A stretch of 29,152 nucleotides of DNA, taken from Ichthyophonus hoferi (lineage: Eukaryota > Opisthokonta > Ichthyosporea > Ichthyophonida > Ichthyophonidae). A program made the position numbers and the translations under genes. Numbering within the stretch: position 1 is the stretch's first letter; each line of letters starts with the position of its first letter. Location of the stretch: positions 57,869 to 87,020 of the forward strand of contig NAOQ01000215.1 in NCBI GenBank assembly GCA_002751075.1. Reading direction: 5' to 3'. The notes beneath the pieces are model-generated. The model ran no database searches. It had not been told where the DNA came from and saw only the letters and a program-made list of their open reading frames with translations. Shown one piece after another: positions 1-12,316 of this stretch.

Positions 1-2241
1 TTGCTGAGGTGGTTGCTGCTGCTGGGGTGATTGGAATAATGTTTGTTGTGATAGTTGCTGTTGCGGTTGAGCTGGATTTACAGGGATGGCACCAAAGGAC
101 CTAGTACGATCTATGATGGATAATGATCAGTAATGTTATTTCCATCTCCAGTAAAGGTCGTATTAGATTAAAATAACAATGTGTGTGCAATGCACTAAAA
201 TGGTATAGAGGGGTAAGAAACGCATAAAAACAAAGGGTAGGGGGGATAGTGTTATTGCACTTGCGATTATAGTGTATTCAATGCAACGGGTACTATCAAT
301 TATATATAGTCTGATATTGTCCTAGTATGTACAATAGTATGACTATATGTACGGATGTGGATGCGTCTGGGTGTTCTTGTAAGCATCTATACATACACGT
401 ATTTACATCCTTGCCTAATTAGTCGAATATATTTCAACATAAGAATATATACAGACAGAGATTCAATTATATAAATACATGATATGCCAGGTATTATAAA
501 CAAAACCAACAACCACATACCAATATTAAACACTGGAGGGGCAGGATTGGGCAAGTTCATAGTAGGTACAGTGGAACCAACCGAGTCAGACAAGGGGTTA
601 CCTAGCGACTGAGGTATACTAGATCTCCCGGGAGGACCAGTGCTCGGCGGAAAGTGGGAAGAAGGGGTCATCCCATTGGAGGGCGTGGGTCCCCCTAGAC
701 TACCTGGTTGAGAATTAGGACCAATAGGATTGCAGGAGGTGGAAATTTGGTCAAAGAATTCTGAACCAGACCTCCTAGGATTGGTTAGATTAGGGGATGC
801 ACTCGAAGTGGATGCTACTGATGGGTTGGGTGGTGCTGGAAACCCTTGTGAAGATATGGTGGGGAGAGGTGGTTGTTGTGGAGGAATATTATTGAAAAAG
901 TCAGCACCTCTGTTGCCTTGAAACTGGGTATTGGGATTAACCTTTTGGGACGGGGTGGATGTAGTGGACATGGGCTGGTTGGGTACATAGGCTTGAAAGG
1001 ATCTCCCACTACTATTACCTACAGGTGGTGTGTTGACACATGGGTTAGGACCAGGTCTACCTGGTATAGAATAGGACTGTGAATTAGAGGTAGAAGGGCC
1101 TCCAGTATTGTGACTGGGGGGATTGCCCAATGGTTGCTGGGGAGGGGCGGGGGCAGTAGATGATTGGGTGGGATATAGATTGTGACTAGAGTATCGTCGA
1201 TCGTATTGACCAGGGTTATACATCTGTTGCGGTAGTCGGGGTGGGCCTGTATTTTGGTATATGTGTGAATGAGTATATGCATATATTGTATAGGTAAGCA
1301 TATACTAATATACTAAGGTTATAAATATGATATATACCTGTATAAGTGCTGGATGGCGATATATATATGTATGTCTAAACGTATGAGAATGAATAGAAAC
1401 ACTTCAATGCAAAGAAAACAAGAATGGAATATATATGATATATATAAATATACAGCCGGCTATTAGGAAACTATCATAGTCAAAAACATGAGTTTAATAA
1501 ATAGAATTGAAAAAAAAAATGTATCAACTAAGAGCCTATAGATATGTATAGTTTTACGTTCTTTCATATATTTGTCTTTCGCATCCATGGTCATGTGTTG
1601 GTGATGTGTGGAGGAGGGGTTGTGGAAATATATATAAAGAAACATAAAGAGAAAGATGCATATCTACCGTCAAATATTTTTCTAAAAGAGCATATAGTTA
1701 TTAACCAGAAAAAAAAGTATAATTAAAGCGATATATAGATGGAAGAAAGGTATGTATGCCTTTCTGTCTCTACGTTAAGTGTAGTGTTATGACTAAGATA
1801 AAGCTGAGAAGGGGGAGGAGGAAGAGGAAAAAACATGAATGTCTACATGCCAATGTGATATACATCACTTCCTTCGGTAATAATCTCGCTTGCTATTCAC
1901 TATGCAGATAATATTATTGAATACAAGTACAAGAACATATAAAAGTATACAGAAGAAGGTAAGTGGTTGTGTAAGAGGAAGGATAAAAGTTCTTAGCTAC
2001 ATGTTATTGTGATTGTAGTGCTCCAAATTTGAAAAGGCTTTCGGCATTAAGGAAAGTCAACATAAGCTTTAAAGATTTGATAATACAGGTCAAGGAAAGG
2101 CATTCAACGTTACTTGGTTGAACATGATTACAACAAACAACCTAGTAGGTGGGTGAAAGCATGTGAGAAGAGAAGGAGTGAGTTAGAAGAAAAAAGCAAA
2201 GATAATTAACCTTGACCGTATGGCGGCGGTTGATAGCTCAT
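1..2241 (-). CDS. Pro/Gln/Ser-rich low-complexity protein, N-terminal part (3 exons, runs off left edge)
   Basis: Three exons are visible: 2241-2211, 1246-521 and 110-1. Introns are 1247-2210 (964 bp) and 111-520 (410 bp). The first exon is only 31 nt and encodes MSYQPPPYGQ plus one base. It splices in phase 1 to an exon beginning GPPRLPQQ, and the next junction (donor GTATGT at 520, acceptor after 111) is also phase 1, so the model is self-consistent. About 290 residues are seen. All are disordered, rich in Pro, Gln, Ser, Asn and Gly, ending in a Gln-rich stretch (QSPQQQQPPQQ). Two similar short motifs recur: GADFFNNIP and GSEFFDQIS. No folded domain is reached before the window edge. Proline-rich N-termini of this kind occur in COPII coat proteins such as Sec24, among many others, so the family cannot be named. 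The start is the first ATG of a short open exon and is inferred. Confidence 0.72.
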
Positions 2242-5200
2242 AGTGAAACTGAGCTATAGCAATATTTAGCGCCGAAAAAAAAAATTAACAACAGTAATTA
2301 TAACCTTACTACATAGATAAGACAAATACGTTTATAATAAATATATGCAACCACTAACTAGCTCAGGCCTGAAATTATTTAAAAATAATTTAAAATGGAT
2401 TTGCTGTTATCAGTGGCTTATAAGTTTCACAACCGCCTCAAGTGTCTGATTTAGCAGGATATTCATGGTAAACGTTATTGTAATTCATGAATTATAAAAT
2501 TATTTCATGCATTATCATGCCTTAAATTTTTATTTTTTAATGTTTGCGTATTAATACATCACAATATGTTATTTAGTGTTACTTATTTATTTGATTACTT
2601 AATTACTACGACAATCCATAATAGTTCTAGTGACTTTTCCACAGGCTTTGGGATCTTCAATTGATTGTTGTCTTATAGAACTATATCTAATAATCTATTT
2701 ACCTGGTTCAAAACTCTGAACTTTGCCGAACTATATGTTTATTCGGAATTATCGGTCTTGTAACACCCTCATTGGCTAAAACGTTAGAGAGCCAAAAAAA
2801 AAAAAAAGGATTGGTAACTCAGCGATACAATCATGCTGGTTTTTCCTGAACGTTTTGGAGGGCTCTGGTAGTGGAGTCTCGTGAGCTCAGGACTTAGACA
2901 CAGACAATTACTAGTTGAGAAAAAACAATATTCAAAATGAGAATCTACGCAGATATTGTTATAGTATGAATATATGAATGAATTTGTATCTATTAATGAA
3001 AAGAAGAATCTGATTTGTAATAATGCCAACGCTTATTTGGGGAAGTGCATAAGATTTTTTGAAAAATATTTGCTAATCTTGATTTATCTTTGCAATATGA
3101 ACTAGCTAAATTAAGAATGTTTTGACAATTTCAATTTTTTCCAATGGCCTTATATTATTTAGCGTACTACTTGAGCCTATCCAAACACTTAACCGACTTT
3201 TTTACTTATTGGAATATTGAAGTAATTAATGTTTATAAAATACTAATATGGAAAGACTGGTGCTCCACAACACTCAAGCAATGAGGGAATGCGCCTAGTA
3301 AAACTCAATAAGAACCTAGAGTTCATCTACTTAATAAAGAAAGTATGTTTTCCATTGCCTTTTTCAATAGGATGTGCTTCATATATTCTTATTGCACATA
3401 TGAATTAATCGAGCAAACAATACAATGACTTGGTTAATGGAGTGGAAAACTATTTTTTATTGCGGAAATAAATAATATAACATTGTTGTGAATAGATGAG
3501 GTAGAGCAAAGTCATGCAGATGCTATATAATATTTAAAAAAGAAAGTAAATATTTGTACATACCATATTGAATATGTTTGATGGCATCACATATTTTCTT
3601 AGACCATACAACAGGCAGGTGACTAGCATCAAATGTATATTGATTCTGTATCATTTAATGCGCAGCCATCCTAAAGAAGAACGATTGTATCAGGTGCTTT
3701 CTTAATTAGTTTATCCTTGTTAAGAATAGCAGGGTCGGTACTTATTGAAAATACTTGCTAAGCATGTAGAATTACGAACATTTGAAACCTTATATCCAAT
3801 AATAAAATAGCTATTAATAAACTCTCCACTAATATGTGTTATTAAATGGTTTCTTATGTTTACTGTTAAATAATAATAAAAAGTTATTATAGCCAAACAG
3901 GTAATGTTTTCAGTGGTCTTTTCTTTGTCGAGTGTTTTGTGACAATGTTGCGGATTTTTCTAACATTTTAAATTTTGTTTAATAATAAATGTGTTCAAAT
4001 ATATTTTTTAATGTTAGAGATAAAATAAAACTTATTTTAAAATCTTAAAAGATATAAAGTTAAGCTTAATAAAAAATATCAGCATCTTTTACAGTCTTGC
4101 AGATGGATTGTAGGAGACATCTTTCTCATGATTAGAAAACTTACATAACTTTTCCTCCAGATAGATAAATAAATGTGACACATATTTAATTATTTTATAG
4201 GTTACCAACCTTGTGGTATATTGGAAAATGTTATTACTTTAGTTGATGTATTTGAAAAAAATATATATACTTTTCAAAAAGCTTGTCGTGGTCATTGAAT
4301 TTGTTACAAACCAAATTTAATACTTTAACCACAATATTTGCCTTTTAAGCCTGCATATGCTTCAATGCTAATGGAGTCTAGAAACTTACACTCACATATT
4401 GCTTAGCTAATTCACAAATAGGTTAATGTAAATGTATTTGTGCTGATTTGTTCAATTATTATTTTTAAGAGCACGTATTTTACGTGAATCTATGCGCCTT
4501 GTAATAAAGCTTTCTGCTAACGAAGACTTGTCTTTTAATAAATGCAGCCAATTTAATTATTAACATAGACTCCATTTTAGTATTTCAATTAATTTTACCA
4601 CCAAAAAATAACAGAATCAATACATCACAATGTATAATGATATGTTTTTTGTTATAAGATATGTAGTATTGTTGGGCTTACTACGGTTATACAAAATGTA
4701 TTTGTTGTGGCAAACAAAATATACGTGTAAGGTGACATAAATCTAAGCCAAATGATGTGGTCCTTACAAGCTTCAAATTAATCTGCATGTGCTAAGTCTC
4801 TTATTGAAACCATGTCTAACAATGATTTTGTAAGGAAAAATCGTCCAATATAACTAACTACATATGCAATACAGGTTAAAATAGTCGTATGATAGTTAAG
4901 GAATTATAGGTGGCAAATTAGTCTATATGCGGTATGCGATCTCTTTCAAATATTAAGGTTACTGTCTGCAACAGGACCGATACAAGCAATCTGTAATGAA
5001 ATAGAATGAAGACCTTGTGTTTTCATTCTAACTATATACTAGCTATCATTTCTAACAATCCAAAATAGATACGAAAATAAATATTACACAGATTAAACAG
5101 GACGCAAATAACATACTAAAGTTTTAAGTGTTGGCGCAGCCATGACTAGTGGGACTCATAACTCATACATGGAGTTCACCCAATATGTGCAGGTTTCTGC

Positions 5201-5263
5201 TTAGTTATCGTTTCACAGGACACAAGCACAATTGTGTGAATGCCATGTTAGTGTATAGATTAT

Positions 5264-5373
5264 TGAAAATAAGTAGCCAAGTTCGGTCCCTGTGACCTAT
5301 ATCCATTTCGAATTGAAGGAATGCCGACCTTTATATAAAGACATGACTAAATTAAAGAAGACCCCTTTCTGAC
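5264..5373 (+). repeat. Possible degraded copy of the dispersed repeat family
   Basis: The stretch shares word order with the clear copy at 14149-14481 and with 15957-16037: an AAATAAGTAG block, then CCCTGTGACCTATATCC, then ACTAAATTAAAGAAGA. The similarity is short and gapped and was judged by eye, so this copy is tentative. Confidence 0.35.
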
Positions 5374-5773
5374 AACTTTTAATACTATTACTATTATTTT
5401 GATTCGAGACAAATTTCCAGAGTTATACCACTGGACTCAGCCTAATCTCTATTTAATGGCCTTCCATATATTAATTCTATTCAATTTTGCTGCCAGACTA
5501 ATCTCAGGGCCTCCTAACTAACTAATTAGCTTTTAAAAAGCAGTTGTAATATGTATACGTTTTCTGACTACGACCTATAACTAATTAATAGGTGGATTAG
5601 GTATCGTTGTGCCGTGTCTTGTGACATAACTAGTGAAAATTTAATTTATATAGTAAACGCTCTTCTTAGCATAAACACGCCATATATAGCATGACATATA
5701 ACTCTATAACATGCAAGGAAACATGATAGTATTTAGGAAACAGAATAATGAGGCATTTGCATTAAAAACTAGC

Positions 5774-5911
5774 TGTCCGAAATAGCTAGAGACAGGTTCG
5801 TTACTTGTGTAATATACATTTAAAATTGAGGGGTGTTTTAGCGCGTCCCTTTGCATACACAGTACGGAAATGGTAAGATATATTTTTATTCCTAAACAAG
5901 TAAACGGAAGT
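5774..5911 (+). repeat. Partial copy of the dispersed repeat family
   Basis: The segment GCGCGTCCCTTTGCATACAC, followed by a TATTTTTATTCCTAAACAAGT block, aligns with ACGTGTCTCTTTACATGCAC and its own following block near 14205-14271. The same order appears on the minus strand in the copy at 10150-10542. The copy is shorter than those two, with an internal gap before the shared block. Confidence 0.5.
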
Positions 5912-6397
5912 TGAGGGGTAGGCCCATATTGTTAATAGAACTAGGGCAGCGCCGTTAGTTGGGCAGCAAGTTGTAAGCACTCATATTCTACATGAAATGT
6001 GTCTCAGTACACATCGGGATGTTTTAGAGAAGTTTAAAATACCATCCCCATTGGGAGACTACGACTATCATTTTAACACAAACAACAAAAGTAATACTCT
6101 GCAATAGAATCTACACAGAAAATTGTAATAATTGGCCACAATCAACAGCTTAAGTAACTCAACAGTATTATTAAAAAATGAATGAAGAAAACCGAACTAA
6201 GAGTATGTAATGTAACAAATTAGATCTTGCGAAACTCAAACTTCACAAAAATAAATAAAACCAACCTATCTTTCTAAACTAAATAAACCTATGCACTACA
6301 CACTACACTCAACTCTATATAATGATATTGAAAATAAAATAAAAAATATTGCTAACTGGTTTCTTGCCATAGCTACGTGTCCCATATAAAACCTTTC

Positions 6398-7415
6398 TTA
6401 TAGAATAGAACGATTAACCGGTTTTCTTCCTGAAACTGTTTGCGCTATATTAAATTCGCATGCAAGTGCGGTTGGATATATGCATATTCGTACATCTTGT
6501 GTCGCGCGCATGCGATGCAGTTGGTTAAGTATGTCCTTGTCGTCAAGTCCCACTGTAACCCAGTCGTTTAACTCAACAATACTCTCACCACACTGAATAT
6601 CATTTTCTTTATAGTCATTTGCTTCGGACGGAGGAGTAACATGATATTCAGAAGGATTTGTAAAATTTTCCAGCTTCTTGATGCGGCGATGCGCATCCGG
6701 GGTATATCTATAAGGGAAGAGAGAAGCACTGTTAGCCAGATGTAAAAAGAAGGTGGCCAATGTTAAAATAAATAAAGAAAATAAAACATACTTTGGAAGG
6801 ATTTTGTAGTGCGCCAACGGCGAATCGGCTACTTTCAGCTTGACAGTATGTTGTTCGCGAAGATGGCTTAAAACAGTACCTGGACTAACATTAACCCTAT
6901 GGAAGGAGTCGGTTCGTATAAGAACGTTATCAATCCTCTCCAAGCGATCACCAATGCGCAGAGAGGCTTGCCAGGCCGGAGACCACTCATTAACGTATGT
7001 AATGATTAGCTCTCCTACAGGGAGCGGGATGGAAGTAAGTCCAATGTTATTAAAGTAGACATAAAGGACAGATGAACAAAAAATGCTCATAGATGTAGGA
7101 TTATTGTATTAGAGAGCTTAAGCAAGAAAACCAATGGGGCCACTATAAACATGGGAAATAGTAAAAAAATAAAAAAGCAAAAATAAAAACACAAAAAGAT
7201 ACGGACCTTACCCTGAAACAGACATAGACTAATGCCAAAGTCATGTCCAACTTTCTTGTGAACCTTAATCTCTCTCTTCAGAGTCCATTGCTCTGAACCA
7301 TCTGTCACAGCGAAATTCATGACAGGTGGTGAGACTGAGGCTGACCCTACCCGTGCATTATGACCTGTCTGGGCTTCTGCGATGAAAGGATTTACCGAAA
7401 ACCCAGTCCTAACGC
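6398..7415 (-). CDS. PDZ-domain protein, 3' three exons
   Basis: Exons are 7415-7212, 7014-6792 and 6707-6398 (stop TAA). The junctions are phase 1 (donor GTAAGG) and phase 2 (donor GTATGT), and both fit. About 244 residues are encoded. The first two exons together form a PDZ fold: strand A is REIKVHKKVG; the carboxylate-binding loop HDFGISL takes the place of the usual GLGF; then come ELIITYVNEWSPAW, the core GDRLERIDN, and a last strand around HTVKLKV. PDZ domains bind C-terminal peptides and scaffold signalling or junction complexes, so that role is expected but the partner is unknown. The last exon holds GESIVELNDWV and ends in a VRICIYP strand, resembling the second half of another PDZ domain with no recognisable first half. 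The 7415 exon enters in phase 1, so at least one upstream exon exists. A 46-nt frame from ATG 8940 to 8895 would fit the phase, with a weak GTTGGC donor, but is unproven. Confidence 0.78.
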
Positions 7416-10149
7416 CTGTGATCATTTTTATTTTTTATTTTTGAGGTTGCTCAGTAAATTGATATGGATTAACGCAATGAATCTAATAAGTCTTATATAT
7501 TCACAGGTCTTCAATTTTTCTAAATAATCCAAAAAAAAACTACTCCTTACTACTTCAAAGAAACTGTGTAACTTCATTACTATTAACCAAATATGTTCAC
7601 CATTATTGGCTAAATGTTTATCTATTAGATCGTTAAAGTCCATCCCGGTATTATTAGATAAAAAAATAGAGAAATAGCACTGGCACATGACCGCAATTAC
7701 CGTATTTACCACTATTTCCTTCCTTTCTCAGATTGGTGTCAAAAGCAAAAATATATAGGCAAAAAAGAAATAAATTCATTTTTAAATGATTTATTACTAT
7801 ACACATTTTAAAATATTTTTTTATGGGTTTATTATTTGTGCTGTTCTTTGTTTGTTTGTTTATTTCATTTTTTGTTGGGATATCATTTTTTATTTTTTAT
7901 TACAACCATAATTCTAGTTGCGCCAATATAGGAAAATTCTGTGAGCCAATACAAAAACATACCGGCTAGTTTCACATTAATTTTTATATTCGTGTTTAGC
8001 CGATTCCTAAGTTTAGGGATAATTATTAATGTGAGGGAAACTTTCAAAATAAATTCAGTATAATTTCCCCAGTGATTCTTCAATTTAATTGTTCTCCAAT
8101 CCTTCTTTTTTTTTAAATCCATCTATGCGCAAAATGTGGAAGTCAGCCATGTCACTTGGAAAATTCTTTAACAGATTTTGGATCAAGCCAATAGCCACCC
8201 CCCAAACAAATATAAGCAGGTAGCATTATAATAGACAGATTGTTCACAATAAAACAAACAAAGGCCTGATTTCATCCTACGAATAGTTTCTATGGTTTCT
8301 ATCTGGCCACCCCTTTATCAACACAGTTTTTCATAATTTATTTAAGGCTTATCTTATCTGTCTGCCCTGGCACATTTTCATGTGTTCGATTAGTGTACTG
8401 ATATCTGATACAGATAATAGAGTTCCAGACTAAAAACAAATTATTGCGTATTATCAATTTACAAGTGAAGTACACTATAAAATGAAAAACAAAAAAAAAA
8501 ATTAAGAGAAAAGGCTCGCCAGGATTACCAATACCACTATTTTTTGTAATGCATATTACAATCACGTTTATTATTACAATCACGTTTTATCTCCTGAAAT
8601 GGGCTGTACGCATAAATCATATCTGAGAAATTAAAGCCTAATACGAAGATCAAAGGCAAGTATAAGATTGGTTATTTAGATTATAGTGAATTTAAATAAT
8701 TGGTTAATTTACACGTGTACAATATTGGTAATAAAATGGATCTAGATCGACTGGCTTCAGTCTGTTAAATCATTGTGAGAGAAAGGGATTTTAAAAAATA
8801 TAGAGATATAGCTTGATCATTGACGAACAGACAGACAGATAGATAGAGTAGATGCGTAGTGCATTGAAAATTAGGAAAACAATGCTAAGCCAACGGAAAC
8901 TGATATTCCAAGAGCTGTCTTTGATTGATCTATCGGGCATATGACTTTAAGCTGCTTGATAGCTACTGACAGTACTCTTAACTTATTTGGGCATACGTGA
9001 ATCTAATTTTGTGATATATGATATGGGTCACGTAGTACGTTTTTAACAGTTCTTTGTTTTTTTTTTTAAAAAAAAAAACATGCAGTGCCAACTTTAAGGG
9101 TCACTTTTGGTATTCCATTGATCATTTCCCTCCAGAAATGATGTTTGTTTTTTGAATACATATTTGAATGCATATCCAGTCTCTAATAATTGGATCTTAT
9201 AGGGGCAATGCTCACTTATGTAATGGAAAGCATCTGGCTGCCACTACTATGCATGCTTCCTATTTGCCTACGAGTTTCTTAGAGCCATGGTATTGTTTCC
9301 TACCAATCATGCACTAAGTGCTAAAAAACCCTTATTAATTAGACTATTAGGTAGAAAATATACGATATACTCTATCTTAAGCACACTTTGCGGCATGTTA
9401 CTGCCAAGAGTATATGTATTATGTATTCCATGTATATTACAAAGATTAGTCTCTTGGTTAGCTACTTATACCAGCAATCATGAGCATGCTTCATTAGGCC
9501 TGGCAGCTGGAAAATACGTTAAAAATCTTAAAGTATGTTACGAAAAGGATTATTTTGATTTAATAGACAATGAAAATCCCAAATAAAGTCTCGAATCAAC
9601 TAGATGAACCCATGTAACGTACTTTGGTATATGGCAGACTGTTTTGCTATCATACTACCACGCCCATATAATCAGAGTCTTTGGGCTGACCATATTTTTG
9701 AATTCGTGCTTGCTTAAATAAAATATATGTCAGTATTTTAGTATAAGTAGAACCAGACAACTCATTTCATTTGATGAGTCTTTAAAAGGTATAAAAAAGA
9801 ACAATTGCTTTTAATATAACAAAAGACGTGGTCAAGGGAATAAAAGGGGAAGAAATTTTAAACCGAAAGGCCTATTGATTGGATTGAGCATATCAAAGAC
9901 GCCACTCAGAGTTTGAATGGGACTTTTAATACCTGTGAGATTTTATGTATGTCAACATCTAAGATTACTAGCACTACCTCTGCTGAGCCTGAATGATGCA
10001 TGTCCTTGGACACTAACTCGAGATACAATTTAAACAGCTTCAATTATGACATTTACTTGTGATTATATTAATTTAACTGAAACATTAACTTCTAAATAAA
10101 TCAGGTTTTGTACAAATGTTTAACATCCGGTTTGATATAGATAACTGTT

Positions 10150-10216
10150 AAAACAGGACTATTCAATTAATTTGAGTATTTTTATATATAGCTATAATCA
10201 TTTAATAGTATTAGCA

Positions 10217-10247
<31 letters not shown>

Positions 10248-10542
10248 TCTGGAAAAATAGTTAGTGCAATCTATTGGTGTTAAATAGCAATTCAAGATTA
10301 TCGATCAAAATTGAACTAGCCAATGGCAGAGTTCCTACAGCTATATAATAAGCCATTTCAGACCAGATGTTTTGGGTCCAGATAACATCATTGCTTAGAC
10401 ATCCTGCGTATGGGAAGTCCTGCTGGCTTGTTTAATAATAGAAACTATATTTTAGCATATCTATACTTCGCGTACACAAAAAGACACGTTAAAATATTCC
10501 TTAACTCGGTATTCTCTCTTTTTATAAACGAATATAGGTCCC
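10150..10542 (-). repeat. Dispersed repeat, copy A (inverted relative to copy B)
   Basis: The reverse complement of this stretch aligns almost throughout with 14149-14481. Shared landmarks, in order, are ACCTAYATTCGTTTA, TTTTAACGTGTCT, TTATTAAACAAG then CAGCAGGACTT, CTGCCATTGGCT then GTTCAATTTTGATCGAT, AATAGATTGCAC then AACTATTTTTCCAGA, and AAATGATTATAGCTAT. A TTA/TA microsatellite (10218-10249) has grown inside this copy where copy B has a short unique sequence. The element type is unknown. No terminal inverted repeats or target duplications were recognised. Confidence 0.85.
10218..10249. repeat. (TTA)n/(TA)n microsatellite inside repeat copy A
   Basis: TTA triplets pass directly into TA dinucleotides. 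The tract is absent from the aligned place in the copy at 14149-14481, so it expanded after the two copies separated. Confidence 0.85.
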
Positions 10543-10828
10543 AAGAACACACATGTCTCTACTTATTTTTCCCCACAATAACGTTAAGAACATATATAAA
10601 TATACTATTTTATATATATAAAATTTCGTTTACTGTCGCAGGAAGTACTGGGAAATTTTCTTTATGTATAGGCTTTATTACGACTGTAAGCCTATAGTCA
10701 AAGGCATGAACCTCAGAATGATTTGATATTAACTAAGAAATTGGCACATATCAGTGAATTGGTAGCATGTAACCTTTAAAATCATATAATTGGTTGATAA
10801 CGATGATAACTTACAATATAAGCATTAT

Positions 10829-10852
10829 AATATATATATATATATATATATA
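10829..10852. repeat. (TA)n microsatellite
   Basis: A pure alternating TA tract of roughly 24 bp in non-coding DNA. Confidence 0.9.
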
Positions 10853-11849
10853 AAAGTCACGTACTTCTTTGGATTCAAAGGGAGACAAGCCTTGGAGCAT
10901 TTATCCGTTTTAGAGGAAGGGATTCTCTAAACAGGAACCATCTAAAATGATTGAAGGTGCACATATTTCCCCACAATATTATTAGTAAATATTAATGATA
11001 TTATATTAACGTTAGTAGCCACTTTATTCTATTAAAGATAGTAAGCTTCTTAACATGCTAATAAAGACCAAAGTGTTAAGGTCTAAATCTCAATTCAGTA
11101 ATAAATTCAACTTCTACGCAGTATCTTTAATATATTGTAATTAAGAGTTTAACTAAAGATGAATCCTGTCTTAACTAAAAACATCTGTATTGACCTGCTA
11201 TATACCCACTGTGCCATCTTATATAGCTAGTAGACTTTATTTTCATTGATCAGTATGAATATGTAATAGTAGATTACTAATAAAACAAGTTCTTCAAGGT
11301 ATACCTCATTTATTATCTATTACGAGATCGCTAACCACAGTAGGTTCGATTGAAGCCAAGATAATAAATAGATCGATTGTTGTCTGGTATGCAGTACATG
11401 AACATCATTACATCAACGAGGAAATGAGCAAATAGAGACAAAATAGTATTTAAATATTGTAGTAAGATAATCCTAGTGGGCCTCTTTGATCTATCAAGAG
11501 TTGGATTAGCTAATGTGATATTTATGATTGGCTTCATTAAAGTTGTTGAATTTGGCAATCTTGGTATTAACTGGAAGGATTAGCACTAGCGATAAAGCAA
11601 AGTACCAAAGAAAACAAAGCTGGGTAATAAAGGACCCACTCAACATGCGGTGTCTATGGCAAATATAAATTTCTCGTAAACATACATAAAAGTACTTTGC
11701 ATTTAATTATATATATAATATACACATCGTTATTGTAATGTCTAATTTACCTCTGGCTCTCGTATACGATAATCAGTGTTCGAATCGCTCACTCGCTCAG
11801 AAGTCAGAAAACTGCTTACTGACTCGCATTTATTTATGAATTGCCTTTC

Positions 11850-12070
11850 AGTTACATATACCCCTGGCTTAGGGGCTTGGGTTTTGGGAATAAGGCCGAC
11901 TGTAATGGATCCACTATTTTGTCCCCAGTGCAGTACTCAGGAATTGCTAATGGGATTCGGAGAGGGAATTATCTCAGATAAGGTGAAATCCCCTATTGTC
12001 CCCGGTATTCAATGGGACTTGATTAAGGACTATGGCCCCGCTGATGAAAGGGCCTTTTTTTTTTTTTTTG
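11850..12070. other. GC-richer patch ending in a poly-T run
   Basis: The base composition here is visibly richer in G and C than the flanks, with many CCCC/GGGG words (for example GTCCCCGGTATTC and GGCCCCGCTGATG). The patch stops abruptly at a run of about 15 Ts (12056-12070). About 70 bp upstream, GTTCGAATC at 11779-11787 resembles the B box of a tRNA promoter. A plus-strand frame of 108 codons crosses it but matches nothing I recognise. A tRNA-derived SINE or an old retrocopy is possible; no convincing A box or target duplication was found. Confidence 0.4.
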
Positions 12071-12316
12071 AAATTAGTATGGGTGAACTAAAAGGGTTCT
12101 AGATAAACCTGATAAGCAAACAAAGTTTAGTACACTATATACTTATAGATAATAGATATAATATATTTTATATTGGTTTATTCAATAAAAACGTCTAGCA
12201 CTATATTTCTATAAAAGCAATTTGTATTTGTAACAACACTAAATATAAAACTGTTAAAATATCAATGTGACTTTCCGAACAACGAAGTGTTGGTCATGCT
12301 ATCCCTGATAAGAAGC

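Larger units (their letters stand above)
2242..6397. other. Gene-empty AT-rich intergenic DNA
   Basis: No exon with phase-consistent splice sites was found on either strand. Open frames here are short and contain only AT-driven codons. The stretch separates the 5' end of the Pro/Gln-rich gene (minus strand) from the 3' end of the PDZ gene (also minus), so it should contain the promoter of the first and the polyadenylation region of the second; neither could be placed. Weak relatives of a dispersed repeat lie at 5264-5373 and 5774-5911. Confidence 0.6.

Noticed and set aside
2547-4632. Shared AATACATCACAAT word at about 2552 and 4619
   Set aside because: A 13-bp match with no alignable flanks, expected by chance in AT-rich DNA.
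7428-7712. 94-codon minus-strand frame just upstream of the PDZ exons as a possible first exon
   Set aside because: Its plausible donor (GTAAGG) would leave in phase 0, but the exon at 7415 must be entered in phase 1. No other strong donor fits.
9287-9586. 99-codon plus-strand frame ending LIDNENPK
   Set aside because: The length is near chance for 29 kb at this composition once both strands are counted. No splice partners, domain or family are recognised.
11331-11558. 75-codon minus-strand frame
   Set aside because: No recognisable motif or codon bias, and no flanking exons with matching phase.
11740-11800. tRNA gene suggested by GTTCGAATC
   Set aside because: No acceptor stem, D arm or anticodon arm can be drawn around it, and the T stem has a mismatch. 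Kept only as a possible B-box relic.
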